A DNA stretch of 64,000 bases from an uncultured Croceitalea sp. (lineage in GTDB: Bacteria > Bacteroidota > Bacteroidia > Flavobacteriales > Flavobacteriaceae). Shown piece after piece: positions 42,176 through 49,840 of this stretch. Made by a program: the position numbers and the translations under genes. Below the pieces are notes generated by a model. The model was not told the origin of the DNA. It made no database searches and saw only the letters and a list, made by a program, of their open reading frames with translations. The stretch is from assembly GCA_947499565.1 (NCBI GenBank), contig CANMOV010000007.1, forward strand, positions 21,104 to 85,103, read 5' to 3'. Every line of letters begins with the position of its first letter. Position 1 is the stretch's first letter.

Positions 42176-43804
42176 ATGAAGTATAGACTTCTTTCTATTA
42201 TTTTATTATTTACACCGTTATTTACAATTGCACAAGAAGCCGCTGAAAAAGGTCTTGATGAAAAAGTAAATGATGCTTTTATGCCTTTTGCTTCCTGGTG
42301 GGAAGGATTTGTTTTAACAACAATTCCTGTAGGGGAATATAATATTCCAATAGTTCTTATTTTACTTGTTATAGGAGCCACTTTTTTTACAATTTATTTT
42401 AAGTTCCCTAACATTTTAAAATTTCCTTTGGCTATTAATGTTGTTAGAGGAAAATATGATGATGTTGAAGGTAGTACTGGACATGGAGTCGAGAAAGCAG
42501 AGGTTAACATAGTTGATGGAGATTTACCTGATACCATAAAAGATGAAAGTGAAGAAGGAGAGGTTAGTCATTTCCAAGCTTTAGCAACAGCTGTATCTGG
42601 TACTGTTGGTTTGGGTAATATTGCTGGGGTAGCAGTAGCTATTGCAATTGGTGGACCTGGAGCAACTTTTTGGATGATTGTTTGTGGTCTTATTGGGATG
42701 TCAACAAAGTTTGTTGAATGTACTCTTGGAGTAAAGTATAGGGACGTTGGAGAAGACGGTACTGTTTATGGTGGTCCAATGTATTATTTATCTAGAGGGC
42801 TAAAAGCTAAAGGACTTGCTGGTCTTGGCAAAGTTTTAGGTATAATTTTTGCCATTTTATGTGTTGGAGCTTCTTTTGGAGGAGGTAATGCTTTTCAATC
42901 AAATCAGGCAGCTGTGCAATTAACCACCATGTTTAATCTTGAAGGTGGAGCAATAGGTGTAGTCATAGGTGTGATATTAGCTATTTTAGTTGGTATTGTA
43001 ATCATTGGTGGTATAAAGAAGATTGCAAGTGTTACAGAAAAAATTGTTCCGTTTATGGCAATAATTTATGTGATAGCTTCTCTAATAATAATCTTTGCAA
43101 ATATTAAATACATTGGCGATGCCTTTGGTATGATTTTTAGTGGTGCATTTTCTCCCGAAGCTGGTTTAGGCGGTATTTTAGGTGTAATTATTGTTGGTTT
43201 TCAAAGAGCGGCATTTTCGAACGAGGCTGGTGCAGGTTCAGCGGCAATTGCTCATTCGGCAGTAAAAACTAAATATCCAGCAAGTGAAGGTATTGTTGCA
43301 TTATTAGAACCATTTATTGATACTGTGGTTATTTGTACAATGACAGCTCTTGTAATTATTTTCTTTAATATGGATGCTGGCGCATTTGATTATGGGAATG
43401 CAGTTGGTAGTACAGTATTATTAAATGATTCGGGAGCTTATATAGGAGGTGTGGATTTAACTTCTATGGCTTATGATTCTGTTATTCCTGGATTTAGATA
43501 TGTATTGACAATAGCAATTGTTCTTTTTGCTTTTTCAACTATGATTTCTTGGTCTTATTACGGGCTTCAATCATGGAAATTTCTTTTTGGACGAGGTAGA
43601 ACAGCAGATGTCATATATAAAGTGCTATTCTTATTATTTGTTGTAATTGGGGCGGCGGCAACTTTGGACGCAGTAATTAAGTTTTCAGATGCTATGATTT
43701 TGGCTTTAGTATTTCCAAATATGATAGGACTGCTTATATTATTTCCAAAGGTTAAAGAGGAACTCAATAAATATATTGCTGCTATCAGAAAATCAAATAC
43801 GTAA
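42176..43804 (+). CDS. Alanine/sodium symporter of the AGCS family
   Basis: A 542-residue protein with an N-terminal signal-like helix and about ten further membrane helices. Family motifs: ALATAVSGTVGLGNIAGVAVAI, an EC-type transport loop in KFVECTLGVKYRDV, and a C-terminal RAAFSNEAGAGSAAIAH segment, which is the AGCS hallmark. It imports alanine or glycine with sodium. No partner gene is visible. The HhH protein begins 9 bases after its stop. Confidence 0.92.
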   Translation: MKYRLLSIILLFTPLFTIAQEAAEKGLDEKVNDAFMPFASWWEGFVLTTIPVGEYNIPIVLILLVIGATFFTIYFKFPNILKFPLAINVVRGKYDDVEGSTGHGVEKAEVNIVDGDLPDTIKDESEEGEVSHFQALATAVSGTVGLGNIAGVAVAIAIGGPGATFWMIVCGLIGMSTKFVECTLGVKYRDVGEDGTVYGGPMYYLSRGLKAKGLAGLGKVLGIIFAILCVGASFGGGNAFQSNQAAVQLTTMFNLEGGAIGVVIGVILAILVGIVIIGGIKKIASVTEKIVPFMAIIYVIASLIIIFANIKYIGDAFGMIFSGAFSPEAGLGGILGVIIVGFQRAAFSNEAGAGSAAIAHSAVKTKYPASEGIVALLEPFIDTVVICTMTALVIIFFNMDAGAFDYGNAVGSTVLLNDSGAYIGGVDLTSMAYDSVIPGFRYVLTIAIVLFAFSTMISWSYYGLQSWKFLFGRGRTADVIYKVLFLLFVVIGAAATLDAVIKFSDAMILALVFPNMIGLLILFPKVKEELNKYIAAIRKSNT

Positions 43805-43813
43805 GAGTTTAGG

Positions 43814-44689
43814 TTGAAAGATTTCAAATCCCACTTTAAGTTCAATACACAAGAACGGAGTGGGATTTTCTTTTTATTATCAATTATACTAATTCTTCAG
43901 GGGGTGTATTTCTATGTAAAAACCCAACCATTTGATAGAGCTAATGCTAAAATTGTTATAGATGAGATAGAACAGTTAAGAGTTGATAGTCTAAAACAAG
44001 TTTCTCAATTAAAAGATACATCTAGGATTTACCCTTTTAATCCAAATTTCATAACTGATTACAAAGGTTATACGTTAGGAATGTCAGTTGAAGAAATAGA
44101 TAGACTAAAAGCTTTTAGAAGTTTAAATAAGTATATAAATTCTAAAGAAGAATTTCAAAGCGTTACCTCGGTTAATGATTCATTGTTAAAAGTAATCTCT
44201 CCTTATTTTAAATTCCCAGATTGGACAAAGTCCAACAAGAAAGAATATAGTAAAGCTCTTTCTCAGAAAACTAGTAAAGTAACCGTAGTTAAAATTCGTG
44301 ATATAAATTTAGTGACTGCCAAGGATTTAAAAATAATTAGAGGAATTGGAGATAAACTCTCCGAACGAATTATAAAATTTCGTGATAGACTTGGCGGTTT
44401 TTTGGTTAATGAGCAATTGTATGATGTGTATGGTTTAGATGCTGAAGTTGTAGATAATACCTTAAAACAATTTCAGGTTTTTAATCCTCCAGAAATAGAG
44501 AGCATTAATATAAATTCTGCTACTATAGAAGAAATAGCAGCACTAGTATATATTTCTTACCCAGTTGCAAATGAAATTGTCAGATTTAGGGAACTTAACG
44601 GAGGTATTAATTCCTTTGACGAATTAACTAATCTTGATGGTTTTCCTGCAGAAAAACTAGATAGAATAGCATTATATTTGTCACTCTAA
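43814..44689 (+). CDS. Helix-hairpin-helix membrane protein (ComEA-like)
   Basis: A 291-residue protein with one N-terminal helix (about residues 18-37) and two HhH motifs in the C-terminal half: LKIIRGIGDKLSERIIKFR, about residues 171-189, and VYISYPVANEIVRFR, near 238-252. ComEA-type proteins bind double-stranded DNA in the periplasm during uptake. It uses TTG as its start codon at 43814; no ATG lies near. It is likely translated after the AGCS gene. Confidence 0.8.
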   Translation: MKDFKSHFKFNTQERSGIFFLLSIILILQGVYFYVKTQPFDRANAKIVIDEIEQLRVDSLKQVSQLKDTSRIYPFNPNFITDYKGYTLGMSVEEIDRLKAFRSLNKYINSKEEFQSVTSVNDSLLKVISPYFKFPDWTKSNKKEYSKALSQKTSKVTVVKIRDINLVTAKDLKIIRGIGDKLSERIIKFRDRLGGFLVNEQLYDVYGLDAEVVDNTLKQFQVFNPPEIESININSATIEEIAALVYISYPVANEIVRFRELNGGINSFDELTNLDGFPAEKLDRIALYLSL

Positions 44690-44699
44690 AAGATTATGC

Positions 44700-45869
44700 A
44701 TGAATAGTATGTACTTCACCGAAGAACATCAACTTTTTAGGGAGAGCCTAAAAGATTTTTTAAAAAAAGAAGTAGTCCCCCATATAGATAAGTGGGAAGA
44801 AACTGGAACCATCGAACGTTTTATTTGGAAGAAATTTGGCGAGATGGGCTATTTTGGTTTGGCCACTCCTGAAAGCGAAGAAGGTTTGGGTCTAGACCTT
44901 TTTTACACCGTTATTTTACTGGAAGAACTTCAGAAGATAAATTCTGGTGGTTTTGCGGCAGCTATTTGGGCACATGCTTATTTAGCGATGACGCACTTAA
45001 ACAAGAACGCAAGTGATGCGCAAAAGAAAGACTATTTAATCCCTAGTGTGAATGGTGATAAAATAGGCTGTTTGGGAGTTACAGAACCTTTTGGAGGAAG
45101 TGATGTTGCAGGAATGCGAACAACTGCTGAAAAAAAAGGGGATGTTTATATCGTTAATGGCTCAAAAACTTTTATTACGAATGGAGTATATGGTGATTAT
45201 ATTGTTTTAGCTGCTAAAACTGATCCGACGGCAGGTAATAAGGGGATAAGTATTTTTATAGTTGATAGAAATAGTCCTGGGGTTTCTGCCAATAAATTAA
45301 ACAAGTTAGGTTGGAGAGCGTCCGATACTGCAGAGTTGGCTTTTGATAATGTAGAAGTGCCAGCAGCTAATTTAATGGGTGAAGAAGGGAAAGGCTTTAC
45401 ATTTATTATGGAAGCTTTTGCTTTAGAGCGTTTGGTTATGGGTGTAAATGCTCATGCACGAGCGGAGTATACCTTAAATTATGCATTGCAATATATGTCT
45501 GAACGAGAAGCTTTTGGACAGGCTATAAATAAATTTCAGGCTTTACGCCATCGTTTTGTAGAATTACATGCAGATATGGAAGTATGCAAGCACTACAATT
45601 ATGGAGTAGTTGCTATGTTGGATAAAGGGCAATACGCAGTGAAAGAAGCAACCATATCAAAATTGAAATCCACTAAAATGGCTGATGAGGTTGCTTACGA
45701 CTGTCTTCAGTTTTTGGGCGGATATGGATATGTAGAAGATTATCCAATGGCGCGTATGCTTAGAGATAGCAGATTAGGTCCAATTGGAGGAGGTACTTCT
45801 GAGATATTAAAAGAGATAATCGCTAAAATTGTGATAGACAAAAAGGAATACCGCAGTCCTGGAAAATAA
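44700..45869 (+). CDS. Acyl-CoA dehydrogenase family protein
   Basis: A 389-residue flavoprotein. The N-terminal helical domain opens YFTEEHQLFRESLKDFL, the middle strand region has GCLGVTEPFGGSDVAGM (FAD and substrate), and the C-terminal domain has QAINKFQALRHRFV and GGYGYVEDYP ending in RDSRLGPIGGGTSEILK. It oxidises an acyl-CoA at C2-C3, with FAD. The substrate class cannot be set from sequence. It begins 10 bases after the HhH gene. Confidence 0.92.
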   Translation: MNSMYFTEEHQLFRESLKDFLKKEVVPHIDKWEETGTIERFIWKKFGEMGYFGLATPESEEGLGLDLFYTVILLEELQKINSGGFAAAIWAHAYLAMTHLNKNASDAQKKDYLIPSVNGDKIGCLGVTEPFGGSDVAGMRTTAEKKGDVYIVNGSKTFITNGVYGDYIVLAAKTDPTAGNKGISIFIVDRNSPGVSANKLNKLGWRASDTAELAFDNVEVPAANLMGEEGKGFTFIMEAFALERLVMGVNAHARAEYTLNYALQYMSEREAFGQAINKFQALRHRFVELHADMEVCKHYNYGVVAMLDKGQYAVKEATISKLKSTKMADEVAYDCLQFLGGYGYVEDYPMARMLRDSRLGPIGGGTSEILKEIIAKIVIDKKEYRSPGK

Positions 45870-45927
45870 TAGGTATCTATTTTTAAAATTTATTTAGGAA
45901 AAATCTTTTTAAGATAAATTTCATTTG

Positions 45928-45935
45928 TATATTTG
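45928..45935 (+). promoter_or_regulatory. rpsU promoter -7 box
   Basis: TATATTTG is an exact match to TAnnTTTG. A T-rich stretch (45906-45910) sits where the -33 box is expected but is not a clean TTG. Transcription would start at about 45940. Confidence 0.6.
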
Positions 45936-45939
45936 CATC

Positions 45940-45955
45940 CCCGTTTAAGAACGGG
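45940..45955 (+). other. Short hairpin at the 5' end of the rpsU transcript
   Basis: CCCG and CGGG pair around TTTAAGAA, right where transcription should begin. A similar hairpin begins at the same distance after the promoter of the tRNA-tuf operon. Confidence 0.45.
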
Positions 45956-45969
45956 TATCATTTAAAGAG

Positions 45970-45975
45970 AGGAGG
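45970..45975 (+). promoter_or_regulatory. Perfect Shine-Dalgarno sequence for rpsU
   Basis: AGGAGG lies 9 bases before the rpsU ATG. Strong Shine-Dalgarno sites are rare in Bacteroidota because bS21 and neighbours hide the 16S tail; work in Flavobacterium links this rpsU site to autoregulation by ribosomes lacking bS21. Confidence 0.85.
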
Positions 45976-45984
45976 TTGTAGCCA

Positions 45985-46179
45985 ATGTTAATTATACCAG
46001 TAAAAGAAGGAGAAAATATCGATAGGGCTTTAAAGCGTTTCAAGCGAAAGTTTGATAAAACAGGCACTATGCGTCAATTACGTAAGCGTCAACAATTTAC
46101 TAAACCTTCGGTTAAGCGTAGAGCAGAAATTCAAAAGGCACAATATATTCAAGGCCTAAGAGATCAAGAGGAAATTTAA
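45985..46179 (+). CDS. rpsU: Small ribosomal subunit protein bS21
   Basis: A 64-residue protein with the bS21 opener PVKEGENIDRALKRFKRKFD and the basic MRQLRKRQQFTKPSVKRR segment. In Bacteroidota, bS21 helps cover the 3' tail of 16S rRNA on the ribosome. The gene stands alone between a promoter and a terminator. A strong Shine-Dalgarno lies upstream, in contrast to nearly all neighbours. Confidence 0.97.
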   Translation: MLIIPVKEGENIDRALKRFKRKFDKTGTMRQLRKRQQFTKPSVKRRAEIQKAQYIQGLRDQEEI

Positions 46180-46205
46180 AGTCCTAAAAGATTCTACATA
46201 AAACA

Positions 46206-46236
46206 AAACCCATTCATTAATGAATGGGTTTTTTTA
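46206..46236 (+). terminator. rpsU terminator
   Basis: A perfect 11-bp stem (AAACCCATTCA with TGAATGGGTTT), loop TTAA, followed by a T run. It begins 26 bases after the rpsU stop. Confidence 0.9.
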
Positions 46237-46289
46237 GTTTACACCAATTTGATTATAGGATTGATATAAAGACTTCAAAAGGTAAATCG

Positions 46290-46297
46290 TAACTTTG
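46290..46297 (+). promoter_or_regulatory. Candidate -7 box just before the xerC-like gene
   Basis: TAACTTTG matches TAnnTTTG and ends 4 bases before the ATG at 46302. Transcription would then begin at or beside the start codon, a leaderless message. No clear TTG box upstream. Confidence 0.4.
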
Positions 46298-46301
46298 AGA
46301 T

Positions 46302-47192
46302 ATGTCACTTGAAGCTTTTGTTTCCTACCTCTCTTTGGAGAAAAATTATTCTAAGCACACTATTGCTGCCTATCAGAAAGATATCCAAGAATTTACCTCC
46401 TTTACTACTACAGAATATCAAACAGCTGAAATTAGTGAAGTTGACTATATTACTATTAGGGCTTGGGTTGTTAAGCTAGTTAATACAGGTATTTCAAATA
46501 GGACTGTTAACAGAAAAATAGCTTCACTCAAGTCATATTATAGGTTTCTTCAAAAAATAGAAGCTATTACTAAAAACCCACTTTCTAAGCATAAGACCCT
46601 AAAAACTAAGAAGAATTTAGAGGTTCCTTTTTCGGAATTGGAGATGGATAAGATTTTAAAACAAATTCCTTTTGAAAATGATTTTGAAGGTATTCGTGAT
46701 AAACTATTAATAGAGCTTTTATATTCAACGGGAATACGAAGAGCTGAGTTAATTAATTTGAAGGTGAGCGATTTTGATACTGCAAAAACAACGCTTAAGG
46801 TGCTGGGTAAGCGCAATAAAGAAAGAATTGTGCCTTTATTACCAGGACTGATTCCTTTGTTAACTACATATTTATCACTTCGCTTAAAGCTTAAAATCAT
46901 CTCTGATAAAGAAGCGTTAATATTAACAAAATCAGGTGATAAAATATACGAAACCCTTGTTTATAGGGTTATAAATAAGTACCTTAGTATGGTTAGCCCT
47001 AAGGTTAAAAAGAGTCCGCATATTCTTAGGCATACTTTTGCAACCCATCTATTAAATAAAGGGGCTGATTTAAATGCTGTAAAAGAACTATTAGGCCATT
47101 CAAGTTTGGCATCGACGCAAGTATATACTCATAATAGTATTGCGGAGCTAAAAAAAGTATATGCTAACGCCCACCCTAGAAACAGAGATTAA
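46302..47192 (+). CDS. Tyrosine recombinase XerC/XerD-like
   Basis: A 296-residue recombinase. The N-terminal SAM-like DNA-binding domain starts FVSYLSLEKNYSKHTI. The catalytic domain has the Arg in YSTGIRRAELINL, Lys in VLGKRNKERIVPL, HILRHTFATHLLNKG with His and Arg, and the late GHSSLASTQVYTH ending in the Tyr. This is complete. Bacteroidota need a XerC/D pair for chromosome resolution; no second copy or integrative element surrounds it, so it is likely a housekeeping Xer enzyme. Confidence 0.9.
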   Translation: MSLEAFVSYLSLEKNYSKHTIAAYQKDIQEFTSFTTTEYQTAEISEVDYITIRAWVVKLVNTGISNRTVNRKIASLKSYYRFLQKIEAITKNPLSKHKTLKTKKNLEVPFSELEMDKILKQIPFENDFEGIRDKLLIELLYSTGIRRAELINLKVSDFDTAKTTLKVLGKRNKERIVPLLPGLIPLLTTYLSLRLKLKIISDKEALILTKSGDKIYETLVYRVINKYLSMVSPKVKKSPHILRHTFATHLLNKGADLNAVKELLGHSSLASTQVYTHNSIAELKKVYANAHPRNRD

Positions 47193-47214
47193 ATTCTTTG
47201 TAATTGTTTAACCT

Positions 47215-47231
47215 GTCTGTCTCATACAGAC
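47215..47231 (+). other. Hairpin in the hpf leader
   Basis: GTCTGT and ACAGAC pair perfectly around CTCAT, 16 bases before the hpf ATG. Could mark the end of the xer transcript or regulate hpf; no T run follows. Confidence 0.35.
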
Positions 47232-47246
47232 CTAAAAACTCATCTT

Positions 47247-47549
47247 ATGAAGGTAAATGTGCAATCTGTTAATTTTGTAGCCGATGGAAAACTTATCGAT
47301 TTTGTTCAAGAACGTATGGATAAGCTAGAATTATTTTATGATAAAGTAATTAGTTCAGACGTATATCTTAAGGTCGAAAACACTAGTGCGAAGGAAAATA
47401 AGATTGTTGAAATTAAAATAAATGTTCCTCGTGATAAGTTTGTTGTGAAGAAGCAATGTAAATCATTTGAAGAGGCTATTGACTCAGCTTGCAATTCAAT
47501 CGAAAGAAAGTTGGTTAAAAAGAAGGAAAAAATGAGAGCATATGTTTAA
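47247..47549 (+). CDS. hpf: Ribosome hibernation promoting factor, short form
   Basis: A 100-residue HPF/RaiA-type protein: VNFVADGKLIDFVQERMDKLE opens, followed by EIKINVPRDKFVVKKQCKSFEEAIDSA and an RKLVKKKEK tail. It binds the small subunit in stationary phase. It lacks the long C-terminal dimerisation domain, so it is the short form. It follows the xer gene by 54 bases, ahead of the tRNA-tuf promoter. Confidence 0.92.
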   Translation: MKVNVQSVNFVADGKLIDFVQERMDKLELFYDKVISSDVYLKVENTSAKENKIVEIKINVPRDKFVVKKQCKSFEEAIDSACNSIERKLVKKKEKMRAYV

Positions 47550-47570
47550 TTAAAATTTTTCATAATTTGT

Positions 47571-47600
47571 TTTGATTAAATAAAAATATATATACATTTG
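47571..47600 (+). promoter_or_regulatory. Promoter of the tRNA-tuf-secE-nusG operon
   Basis: TTTG at 47571-47574, 18 bases, then TACATTTG at 47593-47600, a complete match to the Bacteroidota promoter. Transcription would start near 47604-47606, immediately followed by a terminator-like hairpin. Confidence 0.8.
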
Positions 47601-47602
47601 CA

Positions 47603-47629
47603 GTCCGTTAGAAATAGCGGGCTTTTTTT
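47603..47629 (+). terminator. Terminator-like hairpin between promoter and first tRNA
   Basis: GTCCGTT pairs with AGCGGGC (7 pairs, two of them G-T) around AGAAAT, then seven Ts follow. It has the form of an intrinsic terminator but lies just inside the transcript of the tRNA-tuf operon, so it may attenuate it or cap its 5' end. It could also end hpf. Confidence 0.5.
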
Positions 47630-47650
47630 GTGTTAAAAAGGCTCTAAAAA

Positions 47651-47724
47651 GCCGATGTAGCTCAGCTGGCTAGAGCAGCTGATTTGTAATCAGCAGGTCG
47701 TGGGTTCGAGTCCCTCCATCGGCT
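47651..47724 (+). tRNA. tRNA-Thr (anticodon TGT)
   Basis: The acceptor arm GCCGATG pairs with CATCGGC. The anticodon stem GCTGA/TCAGC encloses loop TTTGTAA with anticodon TGT (Thr, ACA). D and T arms (GTTCGAGTC) are normal. CCA is not encoded, as usual here. First of four tRNAs before tuf. Confidence 0.95.
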
Positions 47725-47748
47725 CTTAAGATACTAAAAACAAAGGAA

Positions 47749-47830
<82 letters not shown>

Positions 47831-47906
47831 CACAAGAAAAAAAGGATTGAGGTTTGGATAGTAGTATTTAAGCTTTAAAATTTGAAATATTGATTTAATA
47901 AAAATT

Positions 47907-47979
47907 GCGGGAGTAGCTCAGTTGGTAGAGCGTCAGCCTTCCAAGCTGAATGTCGCCGGTTCGAACCCGGTCTCCCGCT
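47907..47979 (+). tRNA. tRNA-Gly (anticodon TCC)
   Basis: Acceptor GCGGGAG pairs with CTCCCGC. Anticodon stem TCAGC/GCTGA with loop CTTCCAA gives TCC (Gly, GGA). 73 bases. Confidence 0.95.
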
Positions 47980-48056
47980 CTAAAGTCATTCTTGTGAACG
48001 CAGGAATTTCTTCCTTTTAGGAGGAACTATTTAAAGTAGTTGATTCAACACTTTAC

Positions 48057-48128
48057 GCCGGTGTAGCTCAGGGGTAGAGCGTTTCCTTGGTAAGGAAGAG
48101 GTCACGAGTTCAAATCTCGTCATTGGCT
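48057..48128 (+). tRNA. tRNA-Thr (anticodon GGT)
   Basis: Acceptor GCCGGTG pairs with CATTGGC using two G-T pairs. Loop TTGGTAA gives anticodon GGT (Thr, ACC). 72 bases. It lies 48 bases before the tuf ATG. Confidence 0.93.
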
Positions 48129-48176
48129 CAAAACGATTTGTACACTAATATAAACTAAGATTAAAATCATTTAAAA

Positions 48177-49364
48177 ATGGCAAAGGAAACTTTTGATCGT
48201 TCCAAACCGCACTTAAATATTGGTACCATTGGACACGTAGATCACGGTAAAACTACATTAACTGCAGCTATCACTACTGTTTTAGCCAATGCAGGTTTGT
48301 CTGAGCTTCGAAGCTTTGACTCAATTGATAATGCTCCTGAAGAAAAAGAAAGAGGTATTACAATTAACACATCTCACGTAGAGTATGCTACGGCTAACCG
48401 TCACTACGCTCACGTTGACTGTCCAGGTCACGCGGATTACGTTAAGAACATGGTAACTGGTGCTGCTCAAATGGATGGTGCTATTCTTGTTGTTGCTGCA
48501 ACTGATGGTCCTATGCCACAAACTCGTGAACATATCCTTTTAGGTCGCCAGGTTGGTATTCCTAGAATTGTTGTTTTCATGAACAAAGTTGACATGGTTG
48601 ACGATGAAGAGCTTCTTGAGCTTGTTGAAATGGAAATTAGAGAATTACTTTCTTTCTACGAGTATGATGGTGATAATGGACCTGTAATTGCTGGTTCTGC
48701 ACTTGGCGCTTTAAATGGTGAGCAAAAATGGGTGGACACTGTAATGGAGTTAATGGCTGCTGTTGATGATTGGATTGAGCTTCCTAAAAGAGATGTTGAT
48801 AAAGATTTCTTAATGCCTGTTGAAGATGTATTCACGATTACTGGTCGTGGTACTGTTGCAACTGGTCGTATAGAGACAGGTGTTGCTAATACTGGTGATG
48901 CTGTTGATATTATTGGAATGGGTGCTGAGAAATTAGCTTCTACAGTTACTGGTGTTGAGATGTTCCGTAAAATCTTGGATAGAGGTGAAGCTGGTGACAA
49001 TGTAGGTATTCTTTTAAGAGGTATTGAAAAAACTGATATCAAAAGAGGTATGGTTATTTGTAAGCCAGGCTCTGTTAAACCACACGCTAAATTTAAAGCT
49101 GAGGTTTATATCTTGAAAAAAGAAGAAGGTGGTCGTCATACACCATTCCATAACAACTATCGTCCTCAGTTCTATGTTAGAACTACAGACGTAACTGGTA
49201 ACATTGGTTTACCTAGTGGAGTTGAAATGGTAATGCCAGGTGATAACTTAACTATCAATGTTGATTTGATTCAGCCAATCGCATTAAGCGTAGGTCTTCG
49301 TTTTGCTATCCGTGAAGGTGGTAGAACAGTAGGTGCTGGTCAGGTTACTGAGATTTTAGATTAA
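48177..49364 (+). CDS. tuf: Elongation factor Tu
   Basis: A 395-residue GTPase that brings aminoacyl-tRNA to the ribosome. G motifs: GHVDHGKT (19-26), the effector region [24 protein letters not shown] and SALGALNG. Domains II and III follow with [12 protein letters not shown] and a closing [21 protein letters not shown]-like stretch. Full length. It is embedded in the tRNA-tuf-tRNA-Trp-secE-nusG-rpl-rpo transcript, a gene order typical of bacteria. Confidence 0.98.
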   Translation: MAKETFDRSKPHLNIGTIGHVDHGKTTLTAAITTVLANAGLSELRSFDSIDNAPEEKERGITINTSHVEYATANRHYAHVDCPGHADYVKNMVTGAAQMDGAILVVAATDGPMPQTREHILLGRQVGIPRIVVFMNKVDMVDDEELLELVEMEIRELLSFYEYDGDNGPVIAGSALGALNGEQKWVDTVMELMAAVDDWIELPKRDVDKDFLMPVEDVFTITGRGTVATGRIETGVANTGDAVDIIGMGAEKLASTVTGVEMFRKILDRGEAGDNVGILLRGIEKTDIKRGMVICKPGSVKPHAKFKAEVYILKKEEGGRHTPFHNNYRPQFYVRTTDVTGNIGLPSGVEMVMPGDNLTINVDLIQPIALSVGLRFAIREGGRTVGAGQVTEILD

Positions 49365-49388
49365 TCATTTTATAATCATAGTTTACAC

Positions 49389-49420
49389 AAAGGGGTGTCC
49401 GTCGTTTGGCGGATACCTTT
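49389..49420 (+). other. Hairpin after tuf
   Basis: GGTGTCCG pairs with CGGATACC around TCGTTTGG, about 30 bases after the tuf stop. No T run follows, so it looks like a processing or stability hairpin before tRNA-Trp rather than a terminator. Confidence 0.5.
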
Positions 49421-49480
49421 CAGTGTAATATAAATGGGTGTAGTTCGCTTCAGGTTTTTGGAGTGTTAGAATGCCAAAAT

Positions 49481-49553
49481 ACGGGCGTAGCTCAGTTGGT
49501 AGAGCACTGGTCTCCAAAACCAGGTGTCGGGAGTTCGAGTCTCTCCGCCCGTG
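49481..49553 (+). tRNA. tRNA-Trp (anticodon CCA)
   Basis: Acceptor ACGGGCG pairs with CGCCCGT. Anticodon loop CTCCAAA gives CCA (Trp). 73 bases, between tuf and secE. The last 17 bases are repeated almost exactly 75 bases downstream. Confidence 0.95.
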
Positions 49554-49630
49554 CAAGTTGAAATAATGAAAGCCACTGAGGCGAGAAGTTTATCCTGAGC
49601 GAAGTCGAAGGGAGTGTCTCCGCCCGTGCA
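49537..49630 (+). repeat. 19-bp direct repeat of the tRNA-Trp 3' end flanking a REP-like insert
   Basis: GAGTCTCTCCGCCCGTGCA at 49537-49555 recurs as GAGTGTCTCCGCCCGTGCA at 49612-49630 with one mismatch. The 56 bases between contain CCTGAGCGAAGTCGAAGG (49594-49611), a word common in intergenic repeats of many bacteria. The layout resembles a target duplication or an attachment site left by an excised element. Confidence 0.7.
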
Positions 49631-49647
49631 GAATAAAATTTGTTTTT

Positions 49648-49836
49648 ATGTTGACATACGTTAAAGAATCTTGGGAAGAACTAAAAAATAATGTTACCTG
49701 GTTAAACAGGGAACAGGCTTCTAACTACATGGTAGTGGTAGCTGTTTTCTCAATCCTTTTTGCGTTAGCAACATGGGGAGTTGATAGTCTTTTTAGTGAG
49801 TTGATTCAATTGTACTTTGAAAAATTAATAGGATAA
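49648..49836 (+). CDS. secE: Preprotein translocase subunit SecE
   Basis: A 62-residue protein with the typical amphipathic N-terminal segment (YVKESWEELKNNVTWL) and one membrane helix (about residues 27-50). It stabilises SecY in the translocon. It sits 17 bases after the tRNA-Trp 3' end copy and 4 before nusG. Confidence 0.93.
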   Translation: MLTYVKESWEELKNNVTWLNREQASNYMVVVAVFSILFALATWGVDSLFSELIQLYFEKLIG

Positions 49837-49840
49837 TCGC

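Noticed and set aside
46302-47192. Tyrosine recombinase as a sign of an integrated mobile element
   Set aside because: It stands between rpsU and hpf without att-like repeats or phage or plasmid genes, and it resembles housekeeping Xer proteins.
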